DNA of 64,000 nucleotides from an uncultured Pelagibacteraceae bacterium (GTDB taxonomy: Bacteria; Pseudomonadota; Alphaproteobacteria; Pelagibacterales; Pelagibacteraceae). Location: contig CACLYO010000004.1 of NCBI GenBank assembly GCA_902611145.1, forward strand, positions 25,561 through 89,560, given 5' to 3'. The notes under the pieces were generated by a model. The model had not been told where the DNA came from. It saw only the letters and a list, made by a program, of their open reading frames with translations, and ran no database searches. Positions 9,209 to 17,570 of this stretch are shown piece after piece. The position numbers and the translations under genes are program-made. How positions within the stretch are numbered: the stretch's first letter is position 1; each line of letters begins with the position of its first letter.

Positions 9209-9775
9209 ATGAGTATGATTGATCAAAATACTTCTTTAGAAAAGTGTCCTGCATTGGTTTTAAACGCAGATTACAGACCTTTAAGTTATTATCCCTTGTC
9301 ATTATGGAGTTGGCAAGACTCAATAAAATCAGTTTATTTAGATAGAGTTTCAATTGTAAATTACTATGATAAAATTATTCACAGTCCATCTTTTAGCATG
9401 AAACTACCAAGTGTTATTGCGTTAAAAAGTTTTATAAAACCTTTATCAAATCCAAACTTTACAAGGTTTAATGTATTTTTAAGAGATAAGTTTAGTTGTC
9501 AGTATTGTGGAAGTAACAAAGAATTAACATTTGATCATTTACTTCCAAGATCTAAGGGTGGAAAAACTGATTGGGATAATGTTGTAACTGCATGTTCAAG
9601 TTGTAATGTTAAAAAAGGTGGAAGGTTATTACAAAAATCTGGCATGATCTTAAACCAAAAACCTTATCAACCTACAACAGAGGATCTTCATAAAAATGGA
9701 AAAAACTTTCCACCAAATTTCTTGCATAAAAGTTGGATTGATTATTTATACTGGGATGTAGAGTTAGAACCTTAA
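9209..9775 (+). CDS. HNH endonuclease-family protein
   Basis: A 188-residue protein with a C-terminal HNH nuclease fold. Zinc knuckles are C97-x2-C100 and C129-x2-C132, and catalytic-type residues are D109-H110 and N124 in TFDHLLPRSKGG...WDNVV. The N-terminal half (ALVLNADYRPLSYYPLSLW) matches a conserved alphaproteobacterial chromosomal family rather than a homing endonuclease or restriction enzyme. No intron, methylase or phage gene is near. The start could be Met1 or Met3. The physiological role is unknown. Its stop abuts the 3' end of coq7 on the other strand. Confidence 0.85.
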   Translation: MSMIDQNTSLEKCPALVLNADYRPLSYYPLSLWSWQDSIKSVYLDRVSIVNYYDKIIHSPSFSMKLPSVIALKSFIKPLSNPNFTRFNVFLRDKFSCQYCGSNKELTFDHLLPRSKGGKTDWDNVVTACSSCNVKKGGRLLQKSGMILNQKPYQPTTEDLHKNGKNFPPNFLHKSWIDYLYWDVELEP

Positions 9776-10309
9776 TTAAACTTTTTCAGATATATTTATT
9801 GCTATTTTAGATCCAGTTTTAATTATCTTATCTAATAAAGAATATAGCCCTTTTTTTGTAGCACCTTCGTTGTAAGCAATGTTTTTATGATGTAGTTCGT
9901 CCTCTCTAAATTTAATTATTTTATTTTTAAGCTCCTTTTCATCCGATTCAATTTGTTGGATTTGATTTTGATAATGTTTATCTATTACCTCTTCAACAGA
10001 AGCAGTACAAAGCATTGCAGCTTTTTTTCCTAATATAGTTGAACCAAAACCGAGACTCACACCAAGTAAATCCCATAATGGTAAAAATTTTGTGGGGTTA
10101 ATATTTCTTTTTTTAATTTCATTTTCGAAATAATTGGCATGCTCTTTTTCATGTTCCATCATTTCTTCTATTTTTTTTTTTAATTCATCATTTTTTATAA
10201 AAGTATTTAGAGCTAATAATTGGCCTTCATAAATTTTTATAGCTCCCCTTTCGCCAGCATGATCAACTCTTATGAATTCCTCAATTTTATTTTTATTACT
10301 TTTTTTCAT
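9776..10309 (-). CDS. coq7: Demethoxyubiquinone hydroxylase (Coq7)
   Basis: Di-iron monooxygenase that hydroxylates the C6 position of the demethoxyubiquinol intermediate. The four-helix ligand set is visible: HAGERGAI with E20, EKEH at 54-57, then SVEEVIDKHY, and DELHH near the C-terminus. At 177 residues it is the compact bacterial/mitochondrial Coq7 type rather than the flavin enzyme UbiF. It overlaps the end of dsbB by 14 bases, so the two are co-expressed. Together with ubiE at the left edge it supports aerobic ubiquinone synthesis. Confidence 0.93.
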   Translation of the reverse strand: MKKSNKNKIEEFIRVDHAGERGAIKIYEGQLLALNTFIKNDELKKKIEEMMEHEKEHANYFENEIKKRNINPTKFLPLWDLLGVSLGFGSTILGKKAAMLCTASVEEVIDKHYQNQIQQIESDEKELKNKIIKFREDELHHKNIAYNEGATKKGLYSLLDKIIKTGSKIAINISEKV

Positions 10310-10778
10310 AATTTATAAATATTCTAAAAGTTATAATTGAAAAAAATAAAGAAATAAGAGTATTTATTGTAGCAAGTGAAAAACCAAAAAATCTAAAATC
10401 AACATCTTTACAACTTATTCTAGCATTATTTAGTTCTTTTAATAAATCTTCTTTAGATAAATTATTAGTATTTTGTTTTATATCACAAACAGCCGATTCT
10501 TTTATAAAACCTTGTTCTATTCCAAAGTGATAAAATGATAATAAAGTTGCTAATAAAAAAATTATACTCAACAAGAGAAAAACATTTTTTTCTAAATTTT
10601 TGAAAATTAAAACTAATACAATTAAAATTATTGCCAAAATATAAGGTATTCTCTCAAATAAACATAAATTACAAGGTTTATGACCTAAAATATATTCAAT
10701 AAAAAAAGCACCTATTAAAGCAAAAATACTAGAAAATAAAATAATATTAATTTCAATTTTTTTTTTCAATTGAGACAT
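10296..10778 (-). CDS. dsbB: Disulfide bond formation protein B
   Basis: Inner-membrane quinone reductase that re-oxidises the periplasmic disulfide donor DsbA. Four membrane helices are apparent in 160 residues. The first periplasmic pair is C36-x2-C39 in PCNLC, and the second pair is C98 and C123 in the loop between helices 3 and 4. This matches DsbB-like proteins of alphaproteobacteria. It overlaps coq7 and follows the YqaA-type gene by one base. Neighbouring quinone synthesis genes fit a protein that passes electrons to ubiquinone. No dsbA is in the window. Confidence 0.88.
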   Translation of the reverse strand: MSQLKKKIEINIILFSSIFALIGAFFIEYILGHKPCNLCLFERIPYILAIILIVLVLIFKNLEKNVFLLLSIIFLLATLLSFYHFGIEQGFIKESAVCDIKQNTNNLSKEDLLKELNNARISCKDVDFRFFGFSLATINTLISLFFSIITFRIFINYEKK

Positions 10779-10779
10779 T

Positions 10780-11376
10780 TTATTTTAAAATTAAATAAAT
10801 TATTAAAAAAATAATTACTATTGTAATACCTAAAGCTGATGACCATAGAGTACCTTTTTTTTTCATAAAATTGGCAAAAGTTTCTCCAAATTTAGCAGAT
10901 AAAAAAGATACTATAAAAAATCTTAAACCACGCGCTATTAGAGAAGTAATTAAAAAAATAAATATATTAAAATTTATTAAACCACTTGTAATAGTGAAAA
11001 CTTTAAAAGGCAAAGGAGTAAATCCTGCCAAAAAAAGGATTCCCAACCAAGTATACATGCCACTTCCTTGGGATAAACTTACTTTTAGTTTTATTACTTT
11101 TTCTTCATAACCATAAAATTCAACAAGATTCATTCCTAAGTCTGCTAATGCAAAACCAATAAAATATCCAAACAATCCACCTAGAACAGAAAATATAGTG
11201 GCATAAAGAAATATTTTTAGATAACTTTTACTTTTAGCTATTGCCATCGGTATAATCATCACATCTGGAGGTATTGGGAAAAAAGAACTTTCTATGAATG
11301 AAACTATAGATAGATACAAGTTAGCGCTCTTGTGAGAAGCAAGTTTTAAACATTTATCATACAATTTACTGAACAT
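10780..11376 (-). CDS. YqaA/DedA-related inner-membrane protein (VTT domain)
   Basis: A 198-residue integral membrane protein with about five hydrophobic segments. SFIESSFFPIPPDVMIIPMA near residue 30 and FAGFTPLPFKVFTITSG-type residues near 115-130 are the paired re-entrant-loop motifs of the SNARE-associated/VTT (DedA superfamily) group, here closest to YqaA. Such proteins are linked to lipid scrambling or envelope homeostasis; the substrate is not known. It heads the minus-strand group YqaA-like, dsbB, coq7. Confidence 0.82.
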   Translation of the reverse strand: MFSKLYDKCLKLASHKSANLYLSIVSFIESSFFPIPPDVMIIPMAIAKSKSYLKIFLYATIFSVLGGLFGYFIGFALADLGMNLVEFYGYEEKVIKLKVSLSQGSGMYTWLGILFLAGFTPLPFKVFTITSGLINFNIFIFLITSLIARGLRFFIVSFLSAKFGETFANFMKKKGTLWSSALGITIVIIFLIIYLILK

Positions 11377-11419
11377 TTTTTGGTTTTAATACAATTTAAG
11401 TTTTTATACTATTTAATAT

Positions 11420-11425
11420 TATAAT
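11420..11425 (+). promoter_or_regulatory. Likely -10 element for tRNA-Leu
   Basis: A perfect TATAAT lies 20 bases before the mature 5' end of tRNA-Leu in otherwise A/T sequence. A matching -35 is not obvious at 17-bp spacing (TAAGTT). The region also serves as the divergent upstream of the YqaA-type gene. Confidence 0.4.
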
Positions 11426-11444
11426 AAAAATTTATGCAAACAAA

Positions 11445-11529
11445 GGGCGAATGGCGGAACTGGTAGACGCGCACGACTCAAAATCGTGTTTCGCAAGAAG
11501 TGAGAGTTCGATTCTCTCTTCGCCCACCA
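11445..11529 (+). tRNA. tRNA-Leu (anticodon CAA)
   Basis: The acceptor stem GGGCGAA pairs with TTCGCCC, followed by discriminator A and a genomically encoded CCA. The anticodon stem CACGA/TCGTG encloses the loop CTCAAAA, giving anticodon CAA for codon UUG. A class II variable arm (TTTCGCAAGAAG region) and a T-arm GAGAGTTCGATTCTCTC complete it. The acyl-CoA ligase starts only 8 bases after the CCA, so the two may share a transcript. Confidence 0.96.
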
Positions 11530-11536
11530 AAAGATT

Positions 11537-13243
11537 ATGAATTTAAGTAATATAAATAATTTAGTTGAACTATTTTTTAAGCAGTATGAAAAACAAAAAG
11601 GTAAAAAAAAAGTATTATTATCATCCTTGAAAGATAAAAATATAAATTTTACTTGGGAAAACACTTATCAAGCTATCAATATTTTATCTGAAGAAATAAA
11701 AAAAAATGTAACTAAAGGTGATAGATGCTTATTGGTTTCAGAAAATAGGCCAGAATGGTTTATTTCTGATCTATCTATTATGTTATCAGGATCAATAACT
11801 GTTCCAGCATACACTACTTATGCAGAGAGAGATTATGAATATATTATCAATGATTGCTATCCATCAGTTGTTTTCGTATCAAACGATGAACAATTTAAAA
11901 AATTAAAAAATATAATCAAAAATAAAAACTTTATAAAAAAAATCTTTTCTTTTGAAAAACTATCAGATATTGAGGAAGACAATTATATAAATGTAAATAA
12001 TTTGTTTTCTAAATCAACTGACGAAAATAATAATTCTAAAATTGAAATAACTCGAAAAGATCCTGCTTGTATAATTTATACATCTGGAACACAAGGTAAT
12101 CCAAAAGGAGTTATTTTAAGTCACGGTGGAATTTTGAATAATTGTGAGGGAGCCATTGAAATTTTAAAACCATTGATAAAAAAAGATCAAACTAGATTTT
12201 TGACTTGGCTACCTTTATCTCATTCATATGAACACACAGTTCAATTTGTACAAATTACTGTCGCAGCTAGAGTATTTTATGCAGAGAGTATTGAGAAGTT
12301 AATAAAAAATATGAATGACTGTAGTCCAGAAATTATGACAGCTGTTCCAAGATTTTATCAAAATCTTTATCAAAAAATAAATGCAAGTTTTAATAAAACA
12401 ACAGGAGTCAAAAAAGTATTGATTCAAAAAATGCTAAATCTTGGACTTAAAAAAATTAAAAAAGAGTCATTAAATTTCATTGAAAAAATCCAAGATGAAA
12501 TTTTGGATAAAATTATAAGGAAAAAAATAAAGGCTCAATTTGGTGGATCTTTAAAAACCTTCGTTTCAGGAGGGGGAGCTCTTGATAAGGAAGTAGGTTT
12601 TTTCTTAAATGCAATAGGTTTACCTACCCTACAGGGTTATGGGCTTACAGAAACGTCCCCGGTAGTGAGCTGTAATCCAATAAATGATATTAGAGTAGAA
12701 ACCGTTGGACCTCCATTTAAGGGAAATGAGGTAAAAATTGCAGAGGATGGAGAGATCTTAGTTAAAGGTGAAAATGTTATGCTTGGATATTGGAATAATA
12801 AAGAGGAAACAGACAAAGTATTAAAAAATGGTTGGCTTCATACAGGAGATATAGGAGTCTTTGAAAATAATTACTTAAAAATAACTGATAGAAAGAAAGA
12901 TATTTTGATTACACCAGGAGGAGATAATATTTCACCATTAAAAATTGAAAATGAATTAATTAATTCTGAAATAATTGATCAAGCAATTGTTTATGGAGAT
13001 AATAAACCTTATCTTGTTGTGTTGTTAGTTCTTAATGATGAAAAAAAATCTTCATCAGAAGAAGAAATTAAAAAAGAAATTGCAAAAGTTAACAAAAAAT
13101 TATCTAAAATAGAAAATATTAAAAAGTTTTTTACAATTAATGAAAAATTTTCAATTGAAAATGGAATGTTAACACCAACATTAAAGTTAAAAAGATTTAA
13201 AATTATACAAAAATACAAAAATTCTTTTGAAAAACTTTATTAA
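11537..13243 (+). CDS. Long-chain fatty acid-CoA ligase (AMP-forming)
   Basis: ANL-superfamily enzyme that activates a fatty acid with ATP and CoA. The P-loop YTSGTQGNPKGV is at 181-192, followed by LPLSHSYEHT, the adenylate motif GYGLTETSP, the hinge/ATP motif TGDIG and DRKKDILIT. The 568-residue length and LTETSPV core place it with the FadD/FACL-type ligases (AMP-dependent synthetases of the FAA group). There is no signal peptide, so it is cytoplasmic or membrane-associated. It stands alone downstream of tRNA-Leu; no beta-oxidation operon is adjacent. Chain-length preference cannot be read from the sequence. Confidence 0.88.
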   Translation: MNLSNINNLVELFFKQYEKQKGKKKVLLSSLKDKNINFTWENTYQAINILSEEIKKNVTKGDRCLLVSENRPEWFISDLSIMLSGSITVPAYTTYAERDYEYIINDCYPSVVFVSNDEQFKKLKNIIKNKNFIKKIFSFEKLSDIEEDNYINVNNLFSKSTDENNNSKIEITRKDPACIIYTSGTQGNPKGVILSHGGILNNCEGAIEILKPLIKKDQTRFLTWLPLSHSYEHTVQFVQITVAARVFYAESIEKLIKNMNDCSPEIMTAVPRFYQNLYQKINASFNKTTGVKKVLIQKMLNLGLKKIKKESLNFIEKIQDEILDKIIRKKIKAQFGGSLKTFVSGGGALDKEVGFFLNAIGLPTLQGYGLTETSPVVSCNPINDIRVETVGPPFKGNEVKIAEDGEILVKGENVMLGYWNNKEETDKVLKNGWLHTGDIGVFENNYLKITDRKKDILITPGGDNISPLKIENELINSEIIDQAIVYGDNKPYLVVLLVLNDEKKSSSEEEIKKEIAKVNKKLSKIENIKKFFTINEKFSIENGMLTPTLKLKRFKIIQKYKNSFEKLY

Positions 13244-13354
13244 ATTAATTTAATTAAATATTGTTTATTAATCGCTATTTATCTAACTTTTTTAAGTATT
13301 TTAAAAAAAATAAAAAAAATATTTTTTTTTAAAAATTTGTAATTAATTAAATGT

Positions 13355-13383
13355 TTGACATAAGTTAATAAAAAAAATAAAAA
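13355..13383 (+). promoter_or_regulatory. Candidate sigma-70 promoter of the 23-residue basic peptide gene
   Basis: A perfect -35 TTGACA at 13355-13360 is followed, 17 bases on, by TAAAAA at 13378-13383 as a poor -10. The element is 52 bases before the small ORF's ribosome binding site region and is the only intact TTGACA I noticed in this gap. A downstream palindrome (13395-13412) would be in the transcribed leader or overlap a repressor site. Confidence 0.4.
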
Positions 13384-13394
13384 TAACACTAATA

Positions 13395-13412
13395 ACGAAT
13401 CAATTGATTCGT
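13395..13412. repeat. 18-bp perfect palindrome upstream of the basic peptide gene
   Basis: ACGAATCAATTGATTCGT is fully self-complementary and lies 22 bases before the ATG of the 23-residue ORF and about 12-17 bases after the candidate -10. The length and its mixed G/C content stand out in this A/T background. It could be an operator for a dimeric regulator or an mRNA leader hairpin. No regulator is known for it. Confidence 0.6.
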
Positions 13413-13434
13413 AAAATAAAACAGGGAGCTAAAG

Positions 13435-13506
13435 ATGGCTAAAAGAAGAAAAAAAGCTAAGAAAAAAGCTAAGAAAAAAGCTAAGAAAAGAAGAAGAAGA
13501 AGATAG
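13435..13506 (+). CDS. 23-residue Lys/Arg/Ala-rich basic peptide, function unknown
   Basis: The ORF encodes M-A-K-R-R followed by repeats of A-K-K-K and ending in five Arg. It has 11 Lys, 7 Arg and 4 Ala and no acidic residue. At the DNA level the core is a 12-bp tandem unit (GCTAAGAAAAAA) repeated almost three times. A clear ribosome binding site GGGAG at 13424-13428 is spaced 6 bases from the ATG, unlike most genes here, and a strong terminator follows 14 bases after the stop. A TTGACA and an 18-bp palindrome lie upstream. It is therefore a well-packaged independent gene. The composition recalls histone H1 tails or the tiny ribosomal protein eL41, but 23 residues are too few to assign homology. 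Confidence 0.7.
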   Translation: MAKRRKKAKKKAKKKAKKRRRRR

Positions 13507-13519
13507 TTTCTTTTTTAAA

Positions 13520-13559
13520 AACGCTTCTCATAACTTTTGTGTGAGAAGCGTTTTTTTTT
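13520..13559 (+). terminator. Strong rho-independent terminator after the basic peptide gene
   Basis: An 11-bp perfect stem, AACGCTTCTCA with TGAGAAGCGTT, encloses an 11-base loop and is followed by a run of nine T. On the minus strand it is followed by five T, so it may also end transcripts of the convergent CarD gene, whose stop codon is at 13558-13560. It is the best intrinsic terminator I found in the window. Confidence 0.9.
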
Positions 13560-14376
13560 ATTCTGTTCTTTCTACAGTTTCCTCTTCAATTTGATTTTCA
13601 GGATTAGGATTAGTTGGTGGTTTTTTTGCTTCTATAGTTTGTTTTTGATCTTCTAAATTTCTTTTTAGTGCTTTATTTAATTTTTTTTGAGTATCTTCTG
13701 TAGACTGATTTAAAATAATTTGAAATTCAGACACAATTCTTTCATATGCTTTTTCAAATAGTTGTCTTTCACTATAGGATTGATCAACCATTATATCATC
13801 ACCTTTATTTAAATCTCTAACTACTTCAGCTAGTTCATAAATTTTACCTGAGGTAATTTTCTGTTCATACTCTTGTGCTCTTCTACTCCACATAGATCTT
13901 TTAATTTTGGGTTTACTCTTAAGAATAGAAATAGATTTATTTACCTGATTTATAGTTGCCAGTGGTCTCAAGTGTGATTGTTTATTAATTGGTAATAGTC
14001 CAATAGCCTTATCTTTTTCAAATTTTATATCGTAGCATTGTACTTCTATGCCACCAATCATTTTTGTACTTATTGAAAGAATTTGACCCACTCCATGTTT
14101 AGGGTAGACAATATAATCTTTTGGCTTAAATTGTTTTTTTTCTGTTTCTTGTTTTTTTATTTTTTTTATTTCAGGTTTTAACTCATTTTGTTTTGTAATT
14201 CTTAAGACGCTAGTTTTTTCTTTTATAGTTTTAGCTGTTTTTAAATTTTTTTTAGTTTTTTTAATTTTAATTTTATTTTTTTTAACTTTACTCAAAGTTT
14301 TCTTAATCTTTTTTTTTGAAATTTTTTTGCTTTTAAAGGTTTTCTTTAAAATATTTTTCAAATTTATTTTCTTCAT
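13558..14376 (-). CDS. CarD-family transcription regulator with a long Lys-rich N-terminal tail
   Basis: The CarD/CdnL RNA-polymerase-interacting domain begins near residue 83 ([17 protein letters not shown]) and runs to about 245, including [14 protein letters not shown] and DLNKGD. CdnL-type proteins bind the RNA polymerase beta subunit and stabilise open complexes at promoters such as those of rRNA genes. The first 82 residues are unusual: 34 are Lys and none form a recognised domain. The C-terminus ends in an acidic, Pro/Asn-rich stretch. The only in-frame ATG is at 14376, which makes the gene overlap the ferredoxin gene by 44 bases; a non-ATG start further in cannot be excluded. Usual CdnL length is about 160-180 residues against 272 here. 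Confidence 0.85.
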   Translation of the reverse strand: MKKINLKNILKKTFKSKKISKKKIKKTLSKVKKNKIKIKKTKKNLKTAKTIKEKTSVLRITKQNELKPEIKKIKKQETEKKQFKPKDYIVYPKHGVGQILSISTKMIGGIEVQCYDIKFEKDKAIGLLPINKQSHLRPLATINQVNKSISILKSKPKIKRSMWSRRAQEYEQKITSGKIYELAEVVRDLNKGDDIMVDQSYSERQLFEKAYERIVSEFQIILNQSTEDTQKKLNKALKRNLEDQKQTIEAKKPPTNPNPENQIEEETVERTE

Positions 14377-14659
14377 TTTCGTATTTTTTATGGTCTTCTG
14401 GTGGTTCTTTTTTTTCAGTTATGTTCGGCCAAATTTCCGAATACTTAGTGTTTAGTTCTAACCACTTATCACTTCCCTCTATCGAGTCAGGAACTATAGC
14501 ACCTATTGGACATTCAGGTTCACAAACGCCACAATCTATACACTCATCAGGTTTAATTACAAGCATATTTTTTCCTTCATAAAAACAATCAACAGGACAA
14601 ACTTCTACGCAATCCATTAATTTACACTTTATGCATTTGTCATTAACCAGGTATGTCAT
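14333..14659 (-). CDS. fdxA: Ferredoxin, 7Fe type (FdxA)
   Basis: A 108-residue bacterial ferredoxin. Cysteines at 9, 12, 17, 21 and 25 and then 40, 43, 46 and 50 give the [19 protein letters not shown] and [12 protein letters not shown] motifs typical of 7Fe ferredoxins with one [3Fe-4S] and one [4Fe-4S] cluster. It should be a small cytoplasmic electron carrier. Its 3' end overlaps CarD by 44 bases and its start overlaps the TerB-like gene by 4 bases, so helicase, TerB-like, fdxA and carD are one operon. The fdxA-carD pairing is a standard alphaproteobacterial arrangement. Confidence 0.93.
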   Translation of the reverse strand: MTYLVNDKCIKCKLMDCVEVCPVDCFYEGKNMLVIKPDECIDCGVCEPECPIGAIVPDSIEGSDKWLELNTKYSEIWPNITEKKEPPEDHKKYENEENKFEKYFKENL

Positions 14660-15084
14660 TTGTTAAATTTTTTTTTTATTTTCTCTTTGATATTTCCAAC
14701 AATCTTATTGTCAAGGTATAGTAAACCAGTTAATCGTCTCATAAAATTTGATTCGTACATATCTAAGTTATTATCTGAATATATTATACTCCATAATGTC
14801 TCAATTATTTTTATTTTGAAATTTTCATCACTATTTTTTATTTCTTTAGTAAATTCTAATATTTGGTTTGAATTAGACTCAGTATTTTCGGCTTTTTTGA
14901 ATATTTTTTCTAAATCTATTTCATTAACTCCTAATTTAATTAAAGTTGCTTTTATAATTTTTTTTTCTATATCTGAATAGTTTTCATCTATTTTTGCTGC
15001 ATGTATTAAAAGTGCAGCAGTTTTTACATACAAATTGTATTTATTTGACTCATTATCTTTATTTTTTGAAAAAAAACTAAACAT
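14656..15084 (-). CDS. TerB-like helical protein
   Basis: A 142-residue, mostly helical protein beginning MFSFFSKNK. The pattern [20 protein letters not shown] followed later by [15 protein letters not shown] is the duplicated metal-binding-type helix motif (DG/DxxxxxxE) of the TerB/DjlA N-terminal family. TerB-like proteins bind divalent metal and associate with the inner membrane in tellurite-resistance systems, but most genomic copies have no proven role. It overlaps the helicase stop by one base and fdxA by 4 bases, so it is translationally coupled to both. Confidence 0.75.
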   Translation of the reverse strand: MFSFFSKNKDNESNKYNLYVKTAALLIHAAKIDENYSDIEKKIIKATLIKLGVNEIDLEKIFKKAENTESNSNQILEFTKEIKNSDENFKIKIIETLWSIIYSDNNLDMYESNFMRRLTGLLYLDNKIVGNIKEKIKKKFNK

Positions 15085-17570
15085 TATTTAAAATTTATCT
15101 CACTTAGAACTTTGAATGGATTTTCATTATTTATTTTATTATTTTTTCTAGAAATAAATTGTTTTTTTATTTTTTTATTAGGTAAATATTTAAAATATAA
15201 ATCATTATCTTTTGTAAATGTTTTATAATTCATCTTTTGAATTAATTTTGTAAAATCATTTTTATTACATCCAAGCAAATTAAGCATTTCAGCATTTAAT
15301 TTAATTTCTTTATTTTGGTTTGAATCCATAATTTTTAAAAAAAGTCTTTCTAAAATATCAATTCTTACATAGTACTTATCAAAATTTTCAAATCCACATA
15401 TAAGCATAAAATTAGGATTAATATTTTTTTTATCTTCAAAAAAATTAAGTCCAAATTTAGGGGGCTCTAAAGTTAAATACTTTTGATGATAATTTTTCCA
15501 AAGTAAAACTCTAAGAGATACTGCATTTGGTTTAAATAGTCTGTGTAAAAAAATATGATATCTACCAAATTTAACACCCATTGTTCTTAAAATTTTTCTT
15601 TCATCTTGGTTTAAAAATTTAATGAAATTAATAACGTTGTCTCTTTTTATTACTCCATTGTTTTCATATAATTGGTAAGCTAATGCTCTAACAGATGTAT
15701 TTGTTTCTTTTATATTTTTAAGATCTATTAGATTTTTTAAATCATCGTTAATTTTTTTATTTATCCAACTATTTAAGTATTCAATTAATTTTAATTGATC
15801 GTCATTATCAACCATATCATCAATTATTAATTTTATTTCTGGTTTAAGATAATTTTTACCAGGAGTTAAATTAGCGATAGGAAAATTATTCCAGTAGATT
15901 TTGGAATCATTTTTTAAATCAATTAATCCATTTTTTTTAATTTGTTCAATTCTTTTTAAAATTTCTGGACCAATAGTTTGTCTGGCTGCTTTTTTTAAGG
16001 ATTTAATATCAGTATCAAGCGCTCCTATTTTTAAGTCTAGTTCTAACTTTAGTCCTTTTAATTGTCCTATGAATTGATTGTTAATCATAACTCTTTCATT
16101 ATTTAAAATTTTTGTGTCAAAAGAAATATCTTGCTTTAATCCTTTTGCCAAAACACTTGCTCTTCTGTCAATAAAGCTTTTAGTTAATTCTTCATGTAAT
16201 TTTTCAGATAATTTATCTTCAAGGCTTTTTGTTCTTTCAATCCAATAATCTTGGTTTTCAACCCAATTGATTTTATTTGAAACATAGGACCATGTTCTTA
16301 CATTTGCTATTCTATTGGAAAGAGAGTCTACATTTCCATCTAATTTATCAAGAGAAGATAATTGCTGTTTCATATATACATTAGCTATCCTTCCAGGTTT
16401 ATTTTTTAAAAAATTAAAAACTTTTTTTACGATTTGAATATGATGACCATAAGTTTTTTTTACAAAATCAGGAATTTGGCAACATTCCCATAATAGTTCT
16501 AGTTCATTTTTGTTGTTATCAATTTTTAAATTTTCAAAATCTTTTAAAAGATATTTAAGTACTTTTTCATCTTCACATTCATGTATTCTTCTAAGCCATT
16601 TTTGATTTGGCCTTTCATCTAAAGATTTAATTAAAGTAGTTTTATTGTTAAAATTTAAATCTGAATTTCTCCAAAAAATAGTATTTATCTCTTCAAATTT
16701 ATGCTTTTCTAATAGTTCAACTTCTTCAGAATTAATTTCTGAACAATCTCCTGTAATACCAAAAGTACCATCATTTAAATATCTACCAGCTCGTCCAGCA
16801 ATTTGTCCAATTTCAGCTAGATTCAATCTCCTTAATTTTTTTCCATCAAATTTTTTTAAATTAGAAAAATATACATTATCTAAATCCATATTTATTCCCA
16901 TCCCAATTGCATCTGTGGCTACTAAGTAATCTACATCTCCAGACTGATAAAGTTCAACTTGAGCATTACGAGTTTTTGGACTTAAAGATCCCATAACTAT
17001 CGCGGCACCACCTTTTTGCCTTCTAATTAGTTCAGCGATTGCATAAACTTCTTCAGCAGAAAAAGCTATAATAGCTGTTTTTCTTTCAATTCTAGAAATT
17101 TTTTTATATCCAGAGTAAGATAGCTTAGATAATCTTTCTTTGTTTATATATTCAATATCTCCATCTAATTTATTAATTATATTTTTCATAGAATTTGAAC
17201 CCATAAACATTGTTGTTTTTTCACCTCGTAAATTTAAAAGTCTATTTGTAAAAATATGACCTCTTTCATGATCAGAACACATTTGAATTTCATCTACCGC
17301 AACAAAGTCTAAATTTTTATCAATAGGCATTGATTCGACAGTGCAGAGATAATATTTTGCACTTAAAGGTATTATTTTTTCTTCTCCTGTAATTAATGCA
17401 ACTTTTTTTGGATCAATTCTTTTAATAATTTTGTCGTAAACCTCTCTAGCAAGAAGTCTTAATGGAAAACCAATCATACCACTATCAAAAGCAAGCATCG
17501 TTTCTATTGCATAAAAGGTTTTTCCAGTATTTGTGGGTCCAAGAACAGCTACAATTTTATTTTTTTTCAT
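15084..17570 (-). CDS. SUV3-like superfamily 2 RNA/DNA helicase
   Basis: An 828-residue helicase. Walker A GPTNTGKT is at 11-18, the Walker B/DExx-type motif is AVDEIQMCSD, the late motifs are TDAIGMGIN and GQIAGRAGRY, and a long C-terminal region follows. The architecture matches mitochondrial SUV3 and its alphaproteobacterial relatives; SUV3 unwinds RNA for the mitochondrial degradosome. The bacterial proteins are presumed to act in RNA turnover, but this is inference. It is first in a four-gene operon with TerB-like, fdxA and carD. In many alphaproteobacteria an S4-domain RNA-binding gene follows the helicase; here its place is taken by the TerB-like gene. Confidence 0.85.
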   Translation of the reverse strand: MKKNKIVAVLGPTNTGKTFYAIETMLAFDSGMIGFPLRLLAREVYDKIIKRIDPKKVALITGEEKIIPLSAKYYLCTVESMPIDKNLDFVAVDEIQMCSDHERGHIFTNRLLNLRGEKTTMFMGSNSMKNIINKLDGDIEYINKERLSKLSYSGYKKISRIERKTAIIAFSAEEVYAIAELIRRQKGGAAIVMGSLSPKTRNAQVELYQSGDVDYLVATDAIGMGINMDLDNVYFSNLKKFDGKKLRRLNLAEIGQIAGRAGRYLNDGTFGITGDCSEINSEEVELLEKHKFEEINTIFWRNSDLNFNNKTTLIKSLDERPNQKWLRRIHECEDEKVLKYLLKDFENLKIDNNKNELELLWECCQIPDFVKKTYGHHIQIVKKVFNFLKNKPGRIANVYMKQQLSSLDKLDGNVDSLSNRIANVRTWSYVSNKINWVENQDYWIERTKSLEDKLSEKLHEELTKSFIDRRASVLAKGLKQDISFDTKILNNERVMINNQFIGQLKGLKLELDLKIGALDTDIKSLKKAARQTIGPEILKRIEQIKKNGLIDLKNDSKIYWNNFPIANLTPGKNYLKPEIKLIIDDMVDNDDQLKLIEYLNSWINKKINDDLKNLIDLKNIKETNTSVRALAYQLYENNGVIKRDNVINFIKFLNQDERKILRTMGVKFGRYHIFLHRLFKPNAVSLRVLLWKNYHQKYLTLEPPKFGLNFFEDKKNINPNFMLICGFENFDKYYVRIDILERLFLKIMDSNQNKEIKLNAEMLNLLGCNKNDFTKLIQKMNYKTFTKDNDLYFKYLPNKKIKKQFISRKNNKINNENPFKVLSEINFK

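Noticed and set aside
9209..9775. HNH protein as a homing endonuclease or restriction enzyme
   Set aside because: No intron, intein, methylase or phage gene is nearby, and its N-terminal half matches a conserved chromosomal alphaproteobacterial family.
11419..11664. Minus-strand 81-codon frame across tRNA-Leu
   Set aside because: It reads through the tRNA on the opposite strand and encodes the familiar spurious tRNA-derived peptide (RESNSHFL-like), a known annotation artefact.
13239..13254. 16-bp palindrome ATTAAATTAATTTAAT at the acyl-CoA ligase stop
   Set aside because: It is made only of A and T, common by chance here, and has no G/C stem or clear T-tail to act as a terminator.
14656..15084. 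TerB-like gene as a tellurite-resistance operon
   Set aside because: No terA, terC, terD or terZ is adjacent; the gene sits in the housekeeping helicase-fdxA-carD operon.
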